From positions 1 through 64,000 of the forward strand of contig CAKOXG010000001.1 in assembly GCA_934130025.1 (NCBI GenBank): a stretch of DNA of 64,000 bases, read 5' to 3'. The position numbers and the translations under genes were made by a program. The notes beneath the pieces are model-generated. The model saw nothing but the letters and a program-made list of their open reading frames with translations, was not told the origin of the DNA and did no database searches. Source of the DNA: an uncultured Clostridia bacterium (lineage in GTDB: Bacteria > Bacillota > Clostridia > TANB77 > CAG-508). Below, piece by piece: positions 35,895-44,079 of this stretch; positions within the stretch are counted from its first letter, which is position 1, and the number at the start of each line of letters is the position of its first letter.

Positions 35895-37367
35895 ATGAAT
35901 TTAAAGAAAATTTTAGTTGGATTAGATGAAATTAAGGCGAAAGGCGAGATTGATAGAGAGGTTACTTCTATTGAAAACGATTCTAGAAAAGTTATTGAAG
36001 GCTCAATGTTTTTTGCAATAAAAGGGTTTTCAACAGATGGAACTAAGTATATACAAAGTGCAATAGAAAATGGTGCAAAGGTAATTTTAATAGATGAGCA
36101 AACTGACTTTAAAAGTTTGCAAATACCTCAAGATGTAACACTTGTTGTTGTAAAAGATGCAAGATATGCAATGGCAATTTGCGCTTGCAATTTTTACGAT
36201 AATCCATCAAAAAAATTTAAATTAATAGGTGTTACAGGAACAAAAGGAAAAACAACAACAACATTTATGATGAAAGAAATATTCCAAAAACAAGGAATGA
36301 AAACAGGATTAATAGGAACAATTGCTGTTTATAGTGGAGATGAAAAATTAAAAGATAGTGATAGAACAACTCCTGATAGTATTGAATTGCAAGGCTTATT
36401 TGCTAAAATGTATGAAGATGGATGTAAAGTTGTGATAATGGAAGTTTCATCACAAAGTTTAAAGCTAAATAGGGTAGCAGGATGTGATTTTGATATTGCA
36501 GTATTCACAAATTTCTCAGAAGATCACATTAGTGCAAAGGAACATCCAGATATGGAAGATTATTTCAATTCAAAATTAAAACTATTTGAAATGTGTAAAT
36601 GTGGATTTATAAATGTAGATGATTTAAAAGTTTGCAAAGTACCAAAATTGTTTCCTGAAAGCGATATAAAAACATATGGAATAGATAACAACTGCAATTT
36701 ACTTGCAAAAGATATTACTATTACTAATTCATATGTTGATTTTAAAGTTAAATTGGGAGATAAAAATGAAAGAGTAAAAGTGGGAATACCAGGCAGATTC
36801 AGTGTTTACAATAGCTTAGCGGCAATAAGTGTTGCATTAAAACTTGGCTGTGAGCCAGAAATAATAAAAGAGGCATTACTAGACGTGCGTGTACCCGGAA
36901 GATCTGAATTAGTGAATAATCCAAAAGACTTAACAATAATGATTGATTATGCTCATTCATCAGAAAGTTTATCTAATATCTTACAAGCAGTGAAATCTTA
37001 TACAAGGGGTAGAGTTATTTCTGTATTTGGATGTGGAGGAGATAGAGATTCTGCAAAAAGACCACAAATGGGTGAAATATCAGGGAAAATTGCGGATTTC
37101 ACAATAATAACATCAGACAATCCAAGAACAGAAGACCCACAAAAAATAGTTGAGCAAATTGAAGAAGGAATAAAAAAGACAAAAGGAAAATACACTGTAA
37201 TAGTAGATAGAATAGAGGCAATAAGATATGCGATAAATATGGCAAGCAAAAAGGATATTATCGTACTTGCAGGCAAGGGACATGAGCCTTACCAGGAAAT
37301 AAATGGGGTAAAATATCCATTTGACGAAAGAATAATAGTAAATCAAATAATAAAAGGTGAAATTTAA
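35895..37367 (+). CDS. murE: UDP-MurNAc-tripeptide ligase MurE
   Basis: Adds the third stem-peptide residue. ATP loop VTGTKGKTTTTFM, and SDNPRTEDP, where DNPR is the motif of meso-diaminopimelate-adding enzymes; a DAP-type wall is therefore likely. 490 residues. GAAGGGAAG precedes ATG 35895. Confidence 0.95.
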   Translation: MNLKKILVGLDEIKAKGEIDREVTSIENDSRKVIEGSMFFAIKGFSTDGTKYIQSAIENGAKVILIDEQTDFKSLQIPQDVTLVVVKDARYAMAICACNFYDNPSKKFKLIGVTGTKGKTTTTFMMKEIFQKQGMKTGLIGTIAVYSGDEKLKDSDRTTPDSIELQGLFAKMYEDGCKVVIMEVSSQSLKLNRVAGCDFDIAVFTNFSEDHISAKEHPDMEDYFNSKLKLFEMCKCGFINVDDLKVCKVPKLFPESDIKTYGIDNNCNLLAKDITITNSYVDFKVKLGDKNERVKVGIPGRFSVYNSLAAISVALKLGCEPEIIKEALLDVRVPGRSELVNNPKDLTIMIDYAHSSESLSNILQAVKSYTRGRVISVFGCGGDRDSAKRPQMGEISGKIADFTIITSDNPRTEDPQKIVEQIEEGIKKTKGKYTVIVDRIEAIRYAINMASKKDIIVLAGKGHEPYQEINGVKYPFDERIIVNQIIKGEI

Positions 37368-37387
37368 TAAGAAACGAGGAAGATAAA

Positions 37388-38377
37388 ATGGCGTATCAAA
37401 TAAAGATATTGCTATTAGCATTTGCAATAGCATTTGTAATTTCATTAATAGTAATACCAATATTAAAAAGAAAAAAAATAGGACAAAATGAAAGAAATGA
37501 TGGACCAAAATCTCATCTTAAAAAGAAGGGAACACCCACTATGGGTGGAATAATAATGATATTTGGATTAATCGGAATGGGGGTAATACTCTATTTTGAT
37601 TATTCAAGATCTACGGCAGAATCAGAAATATTAGTAGCTAAAAATTTAATTCCATTACTTGCCGCTACAATAGGATTTGGGCTAATTGGTTTTGTGGATG
37701 ATTTTAAAAAATTGGTGCTAAACAATACAGAAGGGTTGAAACCAGCCTTAAAGATGTTAGGATTATTAATTGTTGCAACAGTATTTACAGTGTTTATTAC
37801 ACAGGTAATGAAAATAGGTACAGATATAATAATACCATTTGCAAAAACAAGTGTAACATTACCAATATATATTTACATTCCATTTACGATACTGGTAATG
37901 CTAGCAACAACAAATGCGATTAACCTAACAGATGGAATAGATGGGCTATCTACATCTGTAACAACAATAATATTAACATGCTTAACAGCAATAGGAATGA
38001 TAACTGGAGTAAAAGAAATTGTTATATTTGGTGCAAGCTTAATAGGAATCTGCCTAGCGTTTTTAATATTTAATTTGCATCCAGCACGAATCTTTATGGG
38101 AGATACTGGATCGCTTTTACTAGGTGGAGCTGTTTCTGTTATGGCAATATATCTAAAAATTCCTATATTGCTGCTTATTATAGCAATAATCCCAGTTTTA
38201 GAAACATTATCAGATATAATTCAAGTAGCTCATTATAAAAGAACAGGCAAGAGAGTTTTTAAAATGGCACCACTTCATCATCATTTTGAGTTATCTGGAT
38301 GGCATGAAAATACAATAGTTTCGGTGTTTAGTTTAGTAACATTGATAGCCTGCATAATTGGAATTATGAGTATTTAG
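37388..38377 (+). CDS. mraY: Phospho-MurNAc-pentapeptide transferase MraY
   Basis: Forms lipid I at the membrane. About ten membrane segments; motifs GTPTMGG, FVDDFKK, NLTDGIDGL, GDTGSLLLGG and the HHHFEL loop are intact. Follows murE by 20 bases. Confidence 0.95.
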   Translation: MAYQIKILLLAFAIAFVISLIVIPILKRKKIGQNERNDGPKSHLKKKGTPTMGGIIMIFGLIGMGVILYFDYSRSTAESEILVAKNLIPLLAATIGFGLIGFVDDFKKLVLNNTEGLKPALKMLGLLIVATVFTVFITQVMKIGTDIIIPFAKTSVTLPIYIYIPFTILVMLATTNAINLTDGIDGLSTSVTTIILTCLTAIGMITGVKEIVIFGASLIGICLAFLIFNLHPARIFMGDTGSLLLGGAVSVMAIYLKIPILLLIIAIIPVLETLSDIIQVAHYKRTGKRVFKMAPLHHHFELSGWHENTIVSVFSLVTLIACIIGIMSI

Positions 38378-38399
38378 AATACATTTGAAAGGAAAACGA

Positions 38400-39576
38400 A
38401 TGCAAAGTAATAATAAAAAAAAGAAAGTAAAAAGATTTTCAAGTTTTTTAAATAATAAAATGGATTTTATACTATTAATAACTGTATTATTATTATTGTC
38501 GTTAGGGGTTATTATGGTATTATCTGCAAGTGCTCCATCAGCATTATCTACAACGGGAAAAAGCTACACATTTTTTATAAAACAATTTGGATGTGCGATA
38601 GTGGGAATAGTACTTATGTTATTTATTTCAAAAATTGATTATAGGTTTTATAAAAAATATTATTGGATAGTATACATTTTTTCTGTACTAATATTATTGT
38701 TAGTTTTGGTACCAGGATTAGGAAGAGAAGTTAAGGGTGCCAGAAGATGGATAAATATACCACTATTGGGGCAGTTTCAACCATCAGAAATAAGTAAAAT
38801 TGGACTGATTATATTTTATGCAGGATATTTATCAGATCATAAGGAAGATTTGAAAGACTTCTGGAGAGGTTTTGTTAAGTCAATGATTTTCTTAGTGCCT
38901 CCAGTTGCAATTTTATATTTTATTCAAAACCACCTAAGTGTTTCTATAGTTATAGTTACAGTAAGCTCTGTAATGATGCTTATGGCAGGTTGCAGATTAT
39001 TACATTTCTTAGCAGGAGGAGCGGCATTAGCGGGAGGAGCCGCACTTATACTTATAAAGAAAATGCAGGGAACAAGTGGAGAAGATGGTTCATTTAGATT
39101 AGCAAGAATTCAAACTTTTTTTGATCCTTGGTCTGATGCGACTGGAACTGGATACCAAATGGTACAAAGTTTATATGCTATTGGTTCGGGAGGATTATTT
39201 GGTGTAGGTTTAGGAAACAGCAAACAAAAATATTTATATATACCAGAGCCACAAAATGACTTTATATTTGCTATTGTTGCAGAAGAGCTAGGTTTCGTGG
39301 GATGTGTTGCTATAATATTGCTATTTGCAATTTTTGTTTGGAGAGGAATTGTAATATCGATGAAAGCTCCAGATATGTTTGGAAGCCTTATGGCAGTTGG
39401 AGTTACAGCTTTGGTGGCAGTGCAAGCCGTAATAAATATAGCAGTTGTAACAGCTTCTATTCCAACAACAGGAATGGCACTACCATTTTTTAGTTACCGG
39501 AGGTACAGCACTTATAATACTGCTATCATCAGTTGGAATTTTGCTTAATATATCAAGAGCAGGGTCGAAAGTATAA
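38400..39576 (+). CDS. ftsW: SEDS protein FtsW, split by +1 frameshift at CGG
   Basis: Septal peptidoglycan glycosyltransferase working with the class B PBP. Ten membrane segments; GARRWINIPLLGQFQPSE and the late NDFIFAIVAEELG are present. The frame breaks in the last conserved motif FFSYGGTALI: the DNA reads TTT AGT TAC CGG AGG. Skipping C 39498 gives SYGGTALIILLSSVGILLNISRAG and a normal 391-residue protein; without it the last membrane segment is lost and a 17-residue unrelated tail is made. FtsW is normally essential, so a dead copy amid an intact mur cluster is hard to accept. ATG 38400 follows GAAAGGAAAACGA. Confidence 0.92.
39498..39500 (+). other. CGG +1 frameshift site in ftsW
   Basis: TAC CGG AGG in frame; skipping the C gives TAC GGA GGT, the two glycines of the conserved FSYGG motif. 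Confidence 0.85.
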
Positions 39577-39602
39577 AATAAATTCTATGAAAGGAAATTA
39601 AC

Positions 39603-40721
39603 ATGAAAGTAGTGATTGCAGCAGCAGGAACTGGTGGGCATATAAATCCAGGAATAGCCATAGCAAATAAAATAATGGAAAAAGAGCCAAAATCTGAAAT
39701 AATGTTTATTGGAACACCAAGAGGATTAGAAAATGACTTAGTTCCAAGAGCAGGCTATAAGCTAAAGACAATAGACTCATATGGAATTAACAGAAAAATA
39801 AATTTAGATAATATAAAAAGATTGTATAAAACAATAAAGTCAGTTGGGCAGGCAAAAAAAATTTTAAAAGAATTTAAACCAGATATAATGATTGGAACAG
39901 GCGGTTATATCTGCATATCGGTTGGTTTAGCTGCAAACCAATTAAAAATACCAATTGTGCTGCACGAAAGTAATGCTTTCCCAGGAGTTGCTATAAAAAT
40001 ATTATCTAAAAAGGCTAAAGCAGTTTTTGTCGGCTTTGAGGATGCCGCAAAAAGGTTGCCAAAAGCCAATAGAGTAGTGGTAACAGGGACTCCAACAAAA
40101 ATAAAGAGAGCAAAGCTGACAAGTGTAGAGAAAGAAAAAATAAAAGAAGAAATGCAGTTAAAGAAAGAACTTCCATTAGTACTTGTTTTTGGGGGAAGCC
40201 AAGGAGCTAGAAGTATTAATAATGCAGTAATTGGAATTATTGAGAATGAATTAAATGAAAGGTACCAAATAATTTGGGCTGCTGGAAAAGGAAATTATGA
40301 TAATATAAAAGAAGATCTTAAAAAAATAAATATAGACATAGATAATGTAAAAAATGCAAAAATATTACCTTACATTTATAATATGCAGGATGTTATGGAA
40401 TGTGCTGATTTGGTGGTTTCTAGAAGTGGTGCAATGACTATAACCGAAATATCTAATCTTGGAAAACCGGCAATATTTATACCTTTTCCATTTGCAACGG
40501 AAAACCACCAAGAATATAATGCTAGGGTGTTAGAAAGAGTTGGAGCAGCTAGAATAATTTTAGATAAGAATTTAGATTATAAAAATTTAGACAAGACAAT
40601 AAAGGAAATAACTAAGGATAAAAATAATCTGCACAACATGGGAGAAAAAGCTAAAACTGTAGCAATGGAAGATGTGGAAGAAAAAATTTATAAAGAAATA
40701 AGAAAAATTATAAAAGGATAA
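39603..40721 (+). CDS. murG: Lipid II synthase MurG
   Basis: Adds GlcNAc to lipid I at the inner face of the membrane. N-terminal GTGGHINPGIAIA, central FGGSQGARSIN, and C-terminal SRSGAMTITEISNLGKPAIFIPFP with the UDP-GlcNAc site; 372 residues. GAAAGGAAATTAAC lies before ATG 39603. Confidence 0.95.
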   Translation: MKVVIAAAGTGGHINPGIAIANKIMEKEPKSEIMFIGTPRGLENDLVPRAGYKLKTIDSYGINRKINLDNIKRLYKTIKSVGQAKKILKEFKPDIMIGTGGYICISVGLAANQLKIPIVLHESNAFPGVAIKILSKKAKAVFVGFEDAAKRLPKANRVVVTGTPTKIKRAKLTSVEKEKIKEEMQLKKELPLVLVFGGSQGARSINNAVIGIIENELNERYQIIWAAGKGNYDNIKEDLKKINIDIDNVKNAKILPYIYNMQDVMECADLVVSRSGAMTITEISNLGKPAIFIPFPFATENHQEYNARVLERVGAARIILDKNLDYKNLDKTIKEITKDKNNLHNMGEKAKTVAMEDVEEKIYKEIRKIIKG

Positions 40722-40729
40722 TTAACAAA

Positions 40730-40746
40730 TGTCGAATTTTGTCGAA
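40730..40746 (+). promoter_or_regulatory. Tandem Spo0A boxes
   Basis: Two TGTCGAA sequences (40730-40736 and 40740-40746) start 10 bases apart, one helical turn, as in Spo0A-activated promoters. A TATACT -10 lies at 40771-40776 without a good -35, which fits activator dependence. Confidence 0.65.
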
Positions 40747-40826
40747 TGATGCAGAAATAGGGCATACGATTATACTTGATAACTGGGCCAAATCATGGTA
40801 TTATTAGGGTCTAAGGAGGAGATAGT

Positions 40827-41162
40827 ATGTCAGACAGAAGGAAACTTTTTGGAAAAGTAATTATTGAAGGAGAAGAATTCGATTTTATAAAAGCAGCAAA
40901 TATTAAAGAAGTATCTCTAGAATATTATAAGACAAGGAATTTAAGAAACAATAAAAAGTATGGAATTGAAATAATAAAAAAGGAAAAGAATGATGAAGGA
41001 ATAAAAAGAGAAAAGAGTGAAGAAAAGGCAATTTCGAATAATGAATTAGTAATAGATAAATTGCTAGAGGTATTGATGCAAAATAGAGTTACTCCAATAA
41101 CTACAAATGATATAATTAGAGATTTGAAAATGAATCCAGAAGTTATTTATAACAGAATGTAA
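40827..41162 (+). CDS. Small cytoplasmic protein, DUF6514-like
   Basis: 111 residues with a short beta-rich start (KLFGKVIIEGEEFDF, KKYGIEIIKKE), a charged middle and a helical end with VTPITTNDIIRDL. The pattern resembles the small clostridial DUF6514 proteins, but I am unsure. AAGGAGG precedes ATG 40827. Upstream Spo0A boxes and a downstream terminator make it a one-gene unit probably controlled at sporulation onset. Confidence 0.6.
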   Translation: MSDRRKLFGKVIIEGEEFDFIKAANIKEVSLEYYKTRNLRNNKKYGIEIIKKEKNDEGIKREKSEEKAISNNELVIDKLLEVLMQNRVTPITTNDIIRDLKMNPEVIYNRM

Positions 41163-41196
41163 AGATGCTACATTAAATAGTAGCATCTTGATTTTG
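41162..41196 (+). terminator. Terminator before topA
   Basis: AAGATGCTAC / GTAGCATCTT stem (41162-41171, 41180-41189) followed by GATTTTG. Confidence 0.75.
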
Positions 41197-41262
41197 TCCA
41201 AATTAATATATATAATGGCAAAAAAATTAAAATACCGGAAGTATATAGCACTGAATAAGGGC

Positions 41263-41290
41263 TTGACAAGTATATTATAATAATATATAT
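41263..41290 (+). promoter_or_regulatory. topA promoter
   Basis: TTGACA at 41263-41268 and a TATATA-type -10 near 41285-41290 (exact -10 ambiguous in a TA-rich run). Confidence 0.5.
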
Positions 41291-41305
41291 ATATTGAAAT
41301 ATAAT

Positions 41306-41337
41306 AATGGTTTATAGGTAGTTCCATAAAACCTAAA
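41306..41337 (+). promoter_or_regulatory. Pseudoknot-like leader element, copy 2
   Basis: Shares the first twelve bases ATGGTTTATAGG and the later CCATAAAA and CCTAAAT blocks with the element at 26632. ATGG pairs with CCAT; TAGGT in the loop pairs with ACCTA. It lies in the topA leader, about 17 bases before the ribosome site. Confidence 0.5.
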
Positions 41338-41360
41338 TTTATTATACAAGGGAAGATAAA

Positions 41361-43364
41361 ATGGCTGATAAATTAATAATAGTAGAATCACCTGCAAAGG
41401 CGAATACAATAAAAAAATTCTTGGGTGGAAGTACCAAGGTTGTGGCTTCTATGGGACATATTAGAGATTTGCCAAAATCAAAAATGGGTGTAGATATTGA
41501 ACATGATTTTGAACCAGAATATATAAATATAAGAGGAAAAGGAGATTTAATAAAGTCTTTGAAAAAAGATGCGAAAAGTGCTAAAAAGGTATACCTTGCA
41601 ACCGACCCTGATCGTGAGGGGGAAGCAATTGCATGGCATTTGGCTCATATATTAGACATTCCAGAAGACAGTGTGTGCAGAGTAACTTTTAATGAAATTA
41701 CAAAAGAAACAGTACAAGAATCTATAAAAAAACCAAGAACAATAGATATGAATTTAACAAATGCACAACAAGCAAGGCGTGTATTAGATAGAATTGTTGG
41801 CTATAAAATAAGCCCACTTTTATGGAAAAAAGTTAAGCCAGGGTTATCAGCAGGAAGAGTTCAATCTGTTGCAGTGAAATTAATTGTTGATAGAGAAAAT
41901 GAAATAAGAAATTTTATTCCAGAAGAATACTGGAACATATACGCAAAGCTCCTAGATGAAAAATCAAAAAAAGAATTTGAAGCAAGATTTTATGGAAAAA
42001 GTGGTAAAAAATTAGAGCTGCATAAAAAAGAAGAAGTAGACGAGATATTAAATGCCGTTGAAAATGGAAAATATATAGTTGCAAATGTTAAAGAGGGAGA
42101 GAAAAAGAGAACACCTGCACCTCCATTTACAACAAGTACAATGCAGCAGGAAGCTTCAAGGAAATTAGGATTTACTTTAAAGAAAACTATGTCTGTTGCA
42201 CAGGGATTATATGAGGGAGTTAAAATTCCTGAAAAAGGAACAGTGGGTTTAATAACTTATATGAGAACAGATTCCACAAGAATTTCTGAAGAGGCAAGAG
42301 CTGCTGCAAAAGAGCAAATAACTAAAATTTATGGTGAAGAGTATTACGAAAATAGATATTACAAGAAGAGTAGTGAGGCTCAGGATGCGCATGAAGGTAT
42401 AAGACCAACTTATATTTCAATAACTCCTGAAAGTATAAAAGAAAGCTTAACCAATGACCAATATAAATTGTATAGACTTATTTATACAAGGTTTTTGGCA
42501 AGCCAGATGTCCTCTGCCGTTTATGATACAATAAATGTTGATATTGATGTAAATGACTATAATTTTAAAGCTAGTGGACAAAATTTAAAATTCAAAGGAT
42601 TTATGACTTTGTATGTAGAAGGCAAAGATGAGGAACAAGAAGATGAAGAAAATACAATAATTCCAAAGCTTGAGAAAGGACAGGAAGTTAAGAAAAAGAA
42701 AATTGAGGCAAAACAAAGTTTTACAGAGCCACCTGCAAGGTACACAGAAGCTAGCCTTGTAAAAGAACTAGAGGCAAAGGGAATTGGACGCCCAAGTACA
42801 TATTCACCAACAATAACTACAATACTTGAAAGAAGATATATTGTAAAAGAAAAGAAACAACTTGTTCCAACTGAACTTGGAGAAATTGTAAATAAACTTT
42901 TAATTGAAAATTTTACAGACATAGTAAATGTAGAATTTACAGCAAAAATTGAAAATGAATTTGATCAAGTTGCAGATGGAAAAGAAGAATGGAAACAGGT
43001 TTTAAGAGAATTTTATCCACAGTTCGAAAAAGAAGTAGAAAAGGTTGATAAAGAATTAGAACATGTTAAAATAGAAGATGAAGTATCAGATGTTAAGTGT
43101 GATAAATGTGGAAGAAATATGGTCATAAAAATGAGTAGATATGGAAAGTTTTTAGCTTGCCCGGGGTATCCAGAGTGTAAAAATGTAAAACCATTTGTGG
43201 TAACTGTGGATGTTCCTTGCCCAGTATGTGGGGGAAAAGTACAAGTAAGAAAAACTAAAAAAGGTAGAAACTTCTATATTTGTGAAAATAATCCTAAATC
43301 ATGTAATTATATTTCATGGAATAAACCAAAGGTAGGAGAAAAATGGAAAAGCCCGGATAAATAA
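41361..43364 (+). CDS. topA: DNA topoisomerase I
   Basis: Relaxes negative supercoils. Toprim motifs VESPAKANTIKKFL and DPDREGEAIAWH, catalytic Tyr in TYMRTDSTR, then two C-terminal zinc ribbons (CDKCGR...CPGYPEC and CPVCGG...CENNPKSC). 667 residues. AAGGGAAG precedes ATG 41361. Confidence 0.96.
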   Translation: MADKLIIVESPAKANTIKKFLGGSTKVVASMGHIRDLPKSKMGVDIEHDFEPEYINIRGKGDLIKSLKKDAKSAKKVYLATDPDREGEAIAWHLAHILDIPEDSVCRVTFNEITKETVQESIKKPRTIDMNLTNAQQARRVLDRIVGYKISPLLWKKVKPGLSAGRVQSVAVKLIVDRENEIRNFIPEEYWNIYAKLLDEKSKKEFEARFYGKSGKKLELHKKEEVDEILNAVENGKYIVANVKEGEKKRTPAPPFTTSTMQQEASRKLGFTLKKTMSVAQGLYEGVKIPEKGTVGLITYMRTDSTRISEEARAAAKEQITKIYGEEYYENRYYKKSSEAQDAHEGIRPTYISITPESIKESLTNDQYKLYRLIYTRFLASQMSSAVYDTINVDIDVNDYNFKASGQNLKFKGFMTLYVEGKDEEQEDEENTIIPKLEKGQEVKKKKIEAKQSFTEPPARYTEASLVKELEAKGIGRPSTYSPTITTILERRYIVKEKKQLVPTELGEIVNKLLIENFTDIVNVEFTAKIENEFDQVADGKEEWKQVLREFYPQFEKEVEKVDKELEHVKIEDEVSDVKCDKCGRNMVIKMSRYGKFLACPGYPECKNVKPFVVTVDVPCPVCGGKVQVRKTKKGRNFYICENNPKSCNYISWNKPKVGEKWKSPDK

Positions 43365-43376
43365 ATCCGAGCTTTT
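43347..43376. terminator. Shared terminator of topA and the repeat-protein gene
   Basis: AAAAGC and CGGAT pair with ATCCG and GCTTTT around one mismatch, overlapping the topA stop. A- and T-rich flanks allow termination from both sides, so it also ends the minus-strand gene that follows. Confidence 0.7.
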
Positions 43377-43383
43377 CTTGGAG

Positions 43384-43890
43384 TTAGACTGTTTCTGACA
43401 TCACGCTATGCTGCATGCGCAGCACTTCGTGCCGACGCCGCGTGTTTGCGGCCATCCGAACGGGGAGATACCCGTCAGAACAGAGCCGCCTGAGAAGTAC
43501 CGGGCTGGTCTGGCTGTTGTTCACAACAGCCAGTCTAATTTCCCAGTCGCTTTTTCGCGACAGGAAATCCAGAGTTTTCTGGCTCGCCCTGGGGTTATTT
43601 GCAACCCCCAACAGAACGGACCTGGATGCGTCGTGGGCCAATACCCACAACGCATCAGGTGAGATATTCTGATGCTTAGCAGCCGCTAAGCGGACTGCCT
43701 CGCAAGGATCCTTAGCCAGGAAGCTAAGTGCCCTTGCTTGAGTGCTAGGATTCGCCGCTACAGCAGCGCGAACTCCAGCAATCGGCAGCCGAGCAGCCTG
43801 CTCGAGCCGTTCCGGATTAACCCTGGGAGACTTAACATATTCTCCCAGCTCCTCAATGGTGAATTCCTGCTTTCCGATGCAATAGTACAT
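43384..43890 (-). CDS. GC-rich HEAT/LRV-like repeat protein, foreign origin
   Basis: A 168-residue protein made of about four and a half helical repeats of 25-27 residues, with the pattern VRxAVAxNPxTSxxxLxxLaxD (for example VRAAVAANPSTQARALSFL, VLLGVANNPRASQKTLDFL). This resembles leucine-rich-repeat variant or HEAT-like scaffolds; function unknown. Base use is far more GC-rich than its neighbours, with many G/C-ending codons. It uses CGG as an ordinary Arg codon five times (tops at 43809, 43791, 43488, 43440, 43434), each followed by C. GGAGG seven bases before ATG 43890 and its own consensus promoter make a full expression cassette. Confidence 0.75.
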   Translation of the reverse strand: MYYCIGKQEFTIEELGEYVKSPRVNPERLEQAARLPIAGVRAAVAANPSTQARALSFLAKDPCEAVRLAAAKHQNISPDALWVLAHDASRSVLLGVANNPRASQKTLDFLSRKSDWEIRLAVVNNSQTSPVLLRRLCSDGYLPVRMAANTRRRHEVLRMQHSVMSETV

Positions 43891-43912
43891 GTTGTAACCT
43901 CCATTGTTATTT

Positions 43913-43925
43913 GGGGAAGATCCCC
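43913..43925 (-). other. GGGGA hairpin in the repeat-gene leader
   Basis: GGGGATCTTCCCC on the minus strand forms a compact hairpin in the 5' leader, upstream of the GGAGG site. Confidence 0.45.
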
Positions 43926-43937
43926 GTGATTACTTTG

Positions 43938-43966
43938 ATTATACCACGAACAATGCAAAATGTCAA
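43938..43966 (-). promoter_or_regulatory. Consensus promoter of the repeat-protein gene
   Basis: TTGACA (43966-43961), 17-base spacer, TATAAT (43943-43938): a perfect consensus match, and it reads into the GC-rich gene. Confidence 0.7.
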
Positions 43967-44021
43967 ATAATGGAAAACAACATTACATAATACAGAAAAA
44001 GAGAAAATATTCAAACTATGA

Positions 44022-44050
44022 TTGATAATTTTAGAGATTTAGTGTATAAT
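44022..44050 (+). promoter_or_regulatory. Promoter of the SNF2 helicase operon
   Basis: TTGATA (44022-44027), 17-base spacer, TATAAT (44045-44050). Confidence 0.6.
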
Positions 44051-44079
44051 TATAATTCAGTGAATGGGAGAATGTGGAA

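Noticed and set aside
43408..43929. Plus-strand frames in the GC-rich segment
   Set aside because: They are shadows of the minus-strand repeat gene, which has the promoter, ribosome site and repeat structure.
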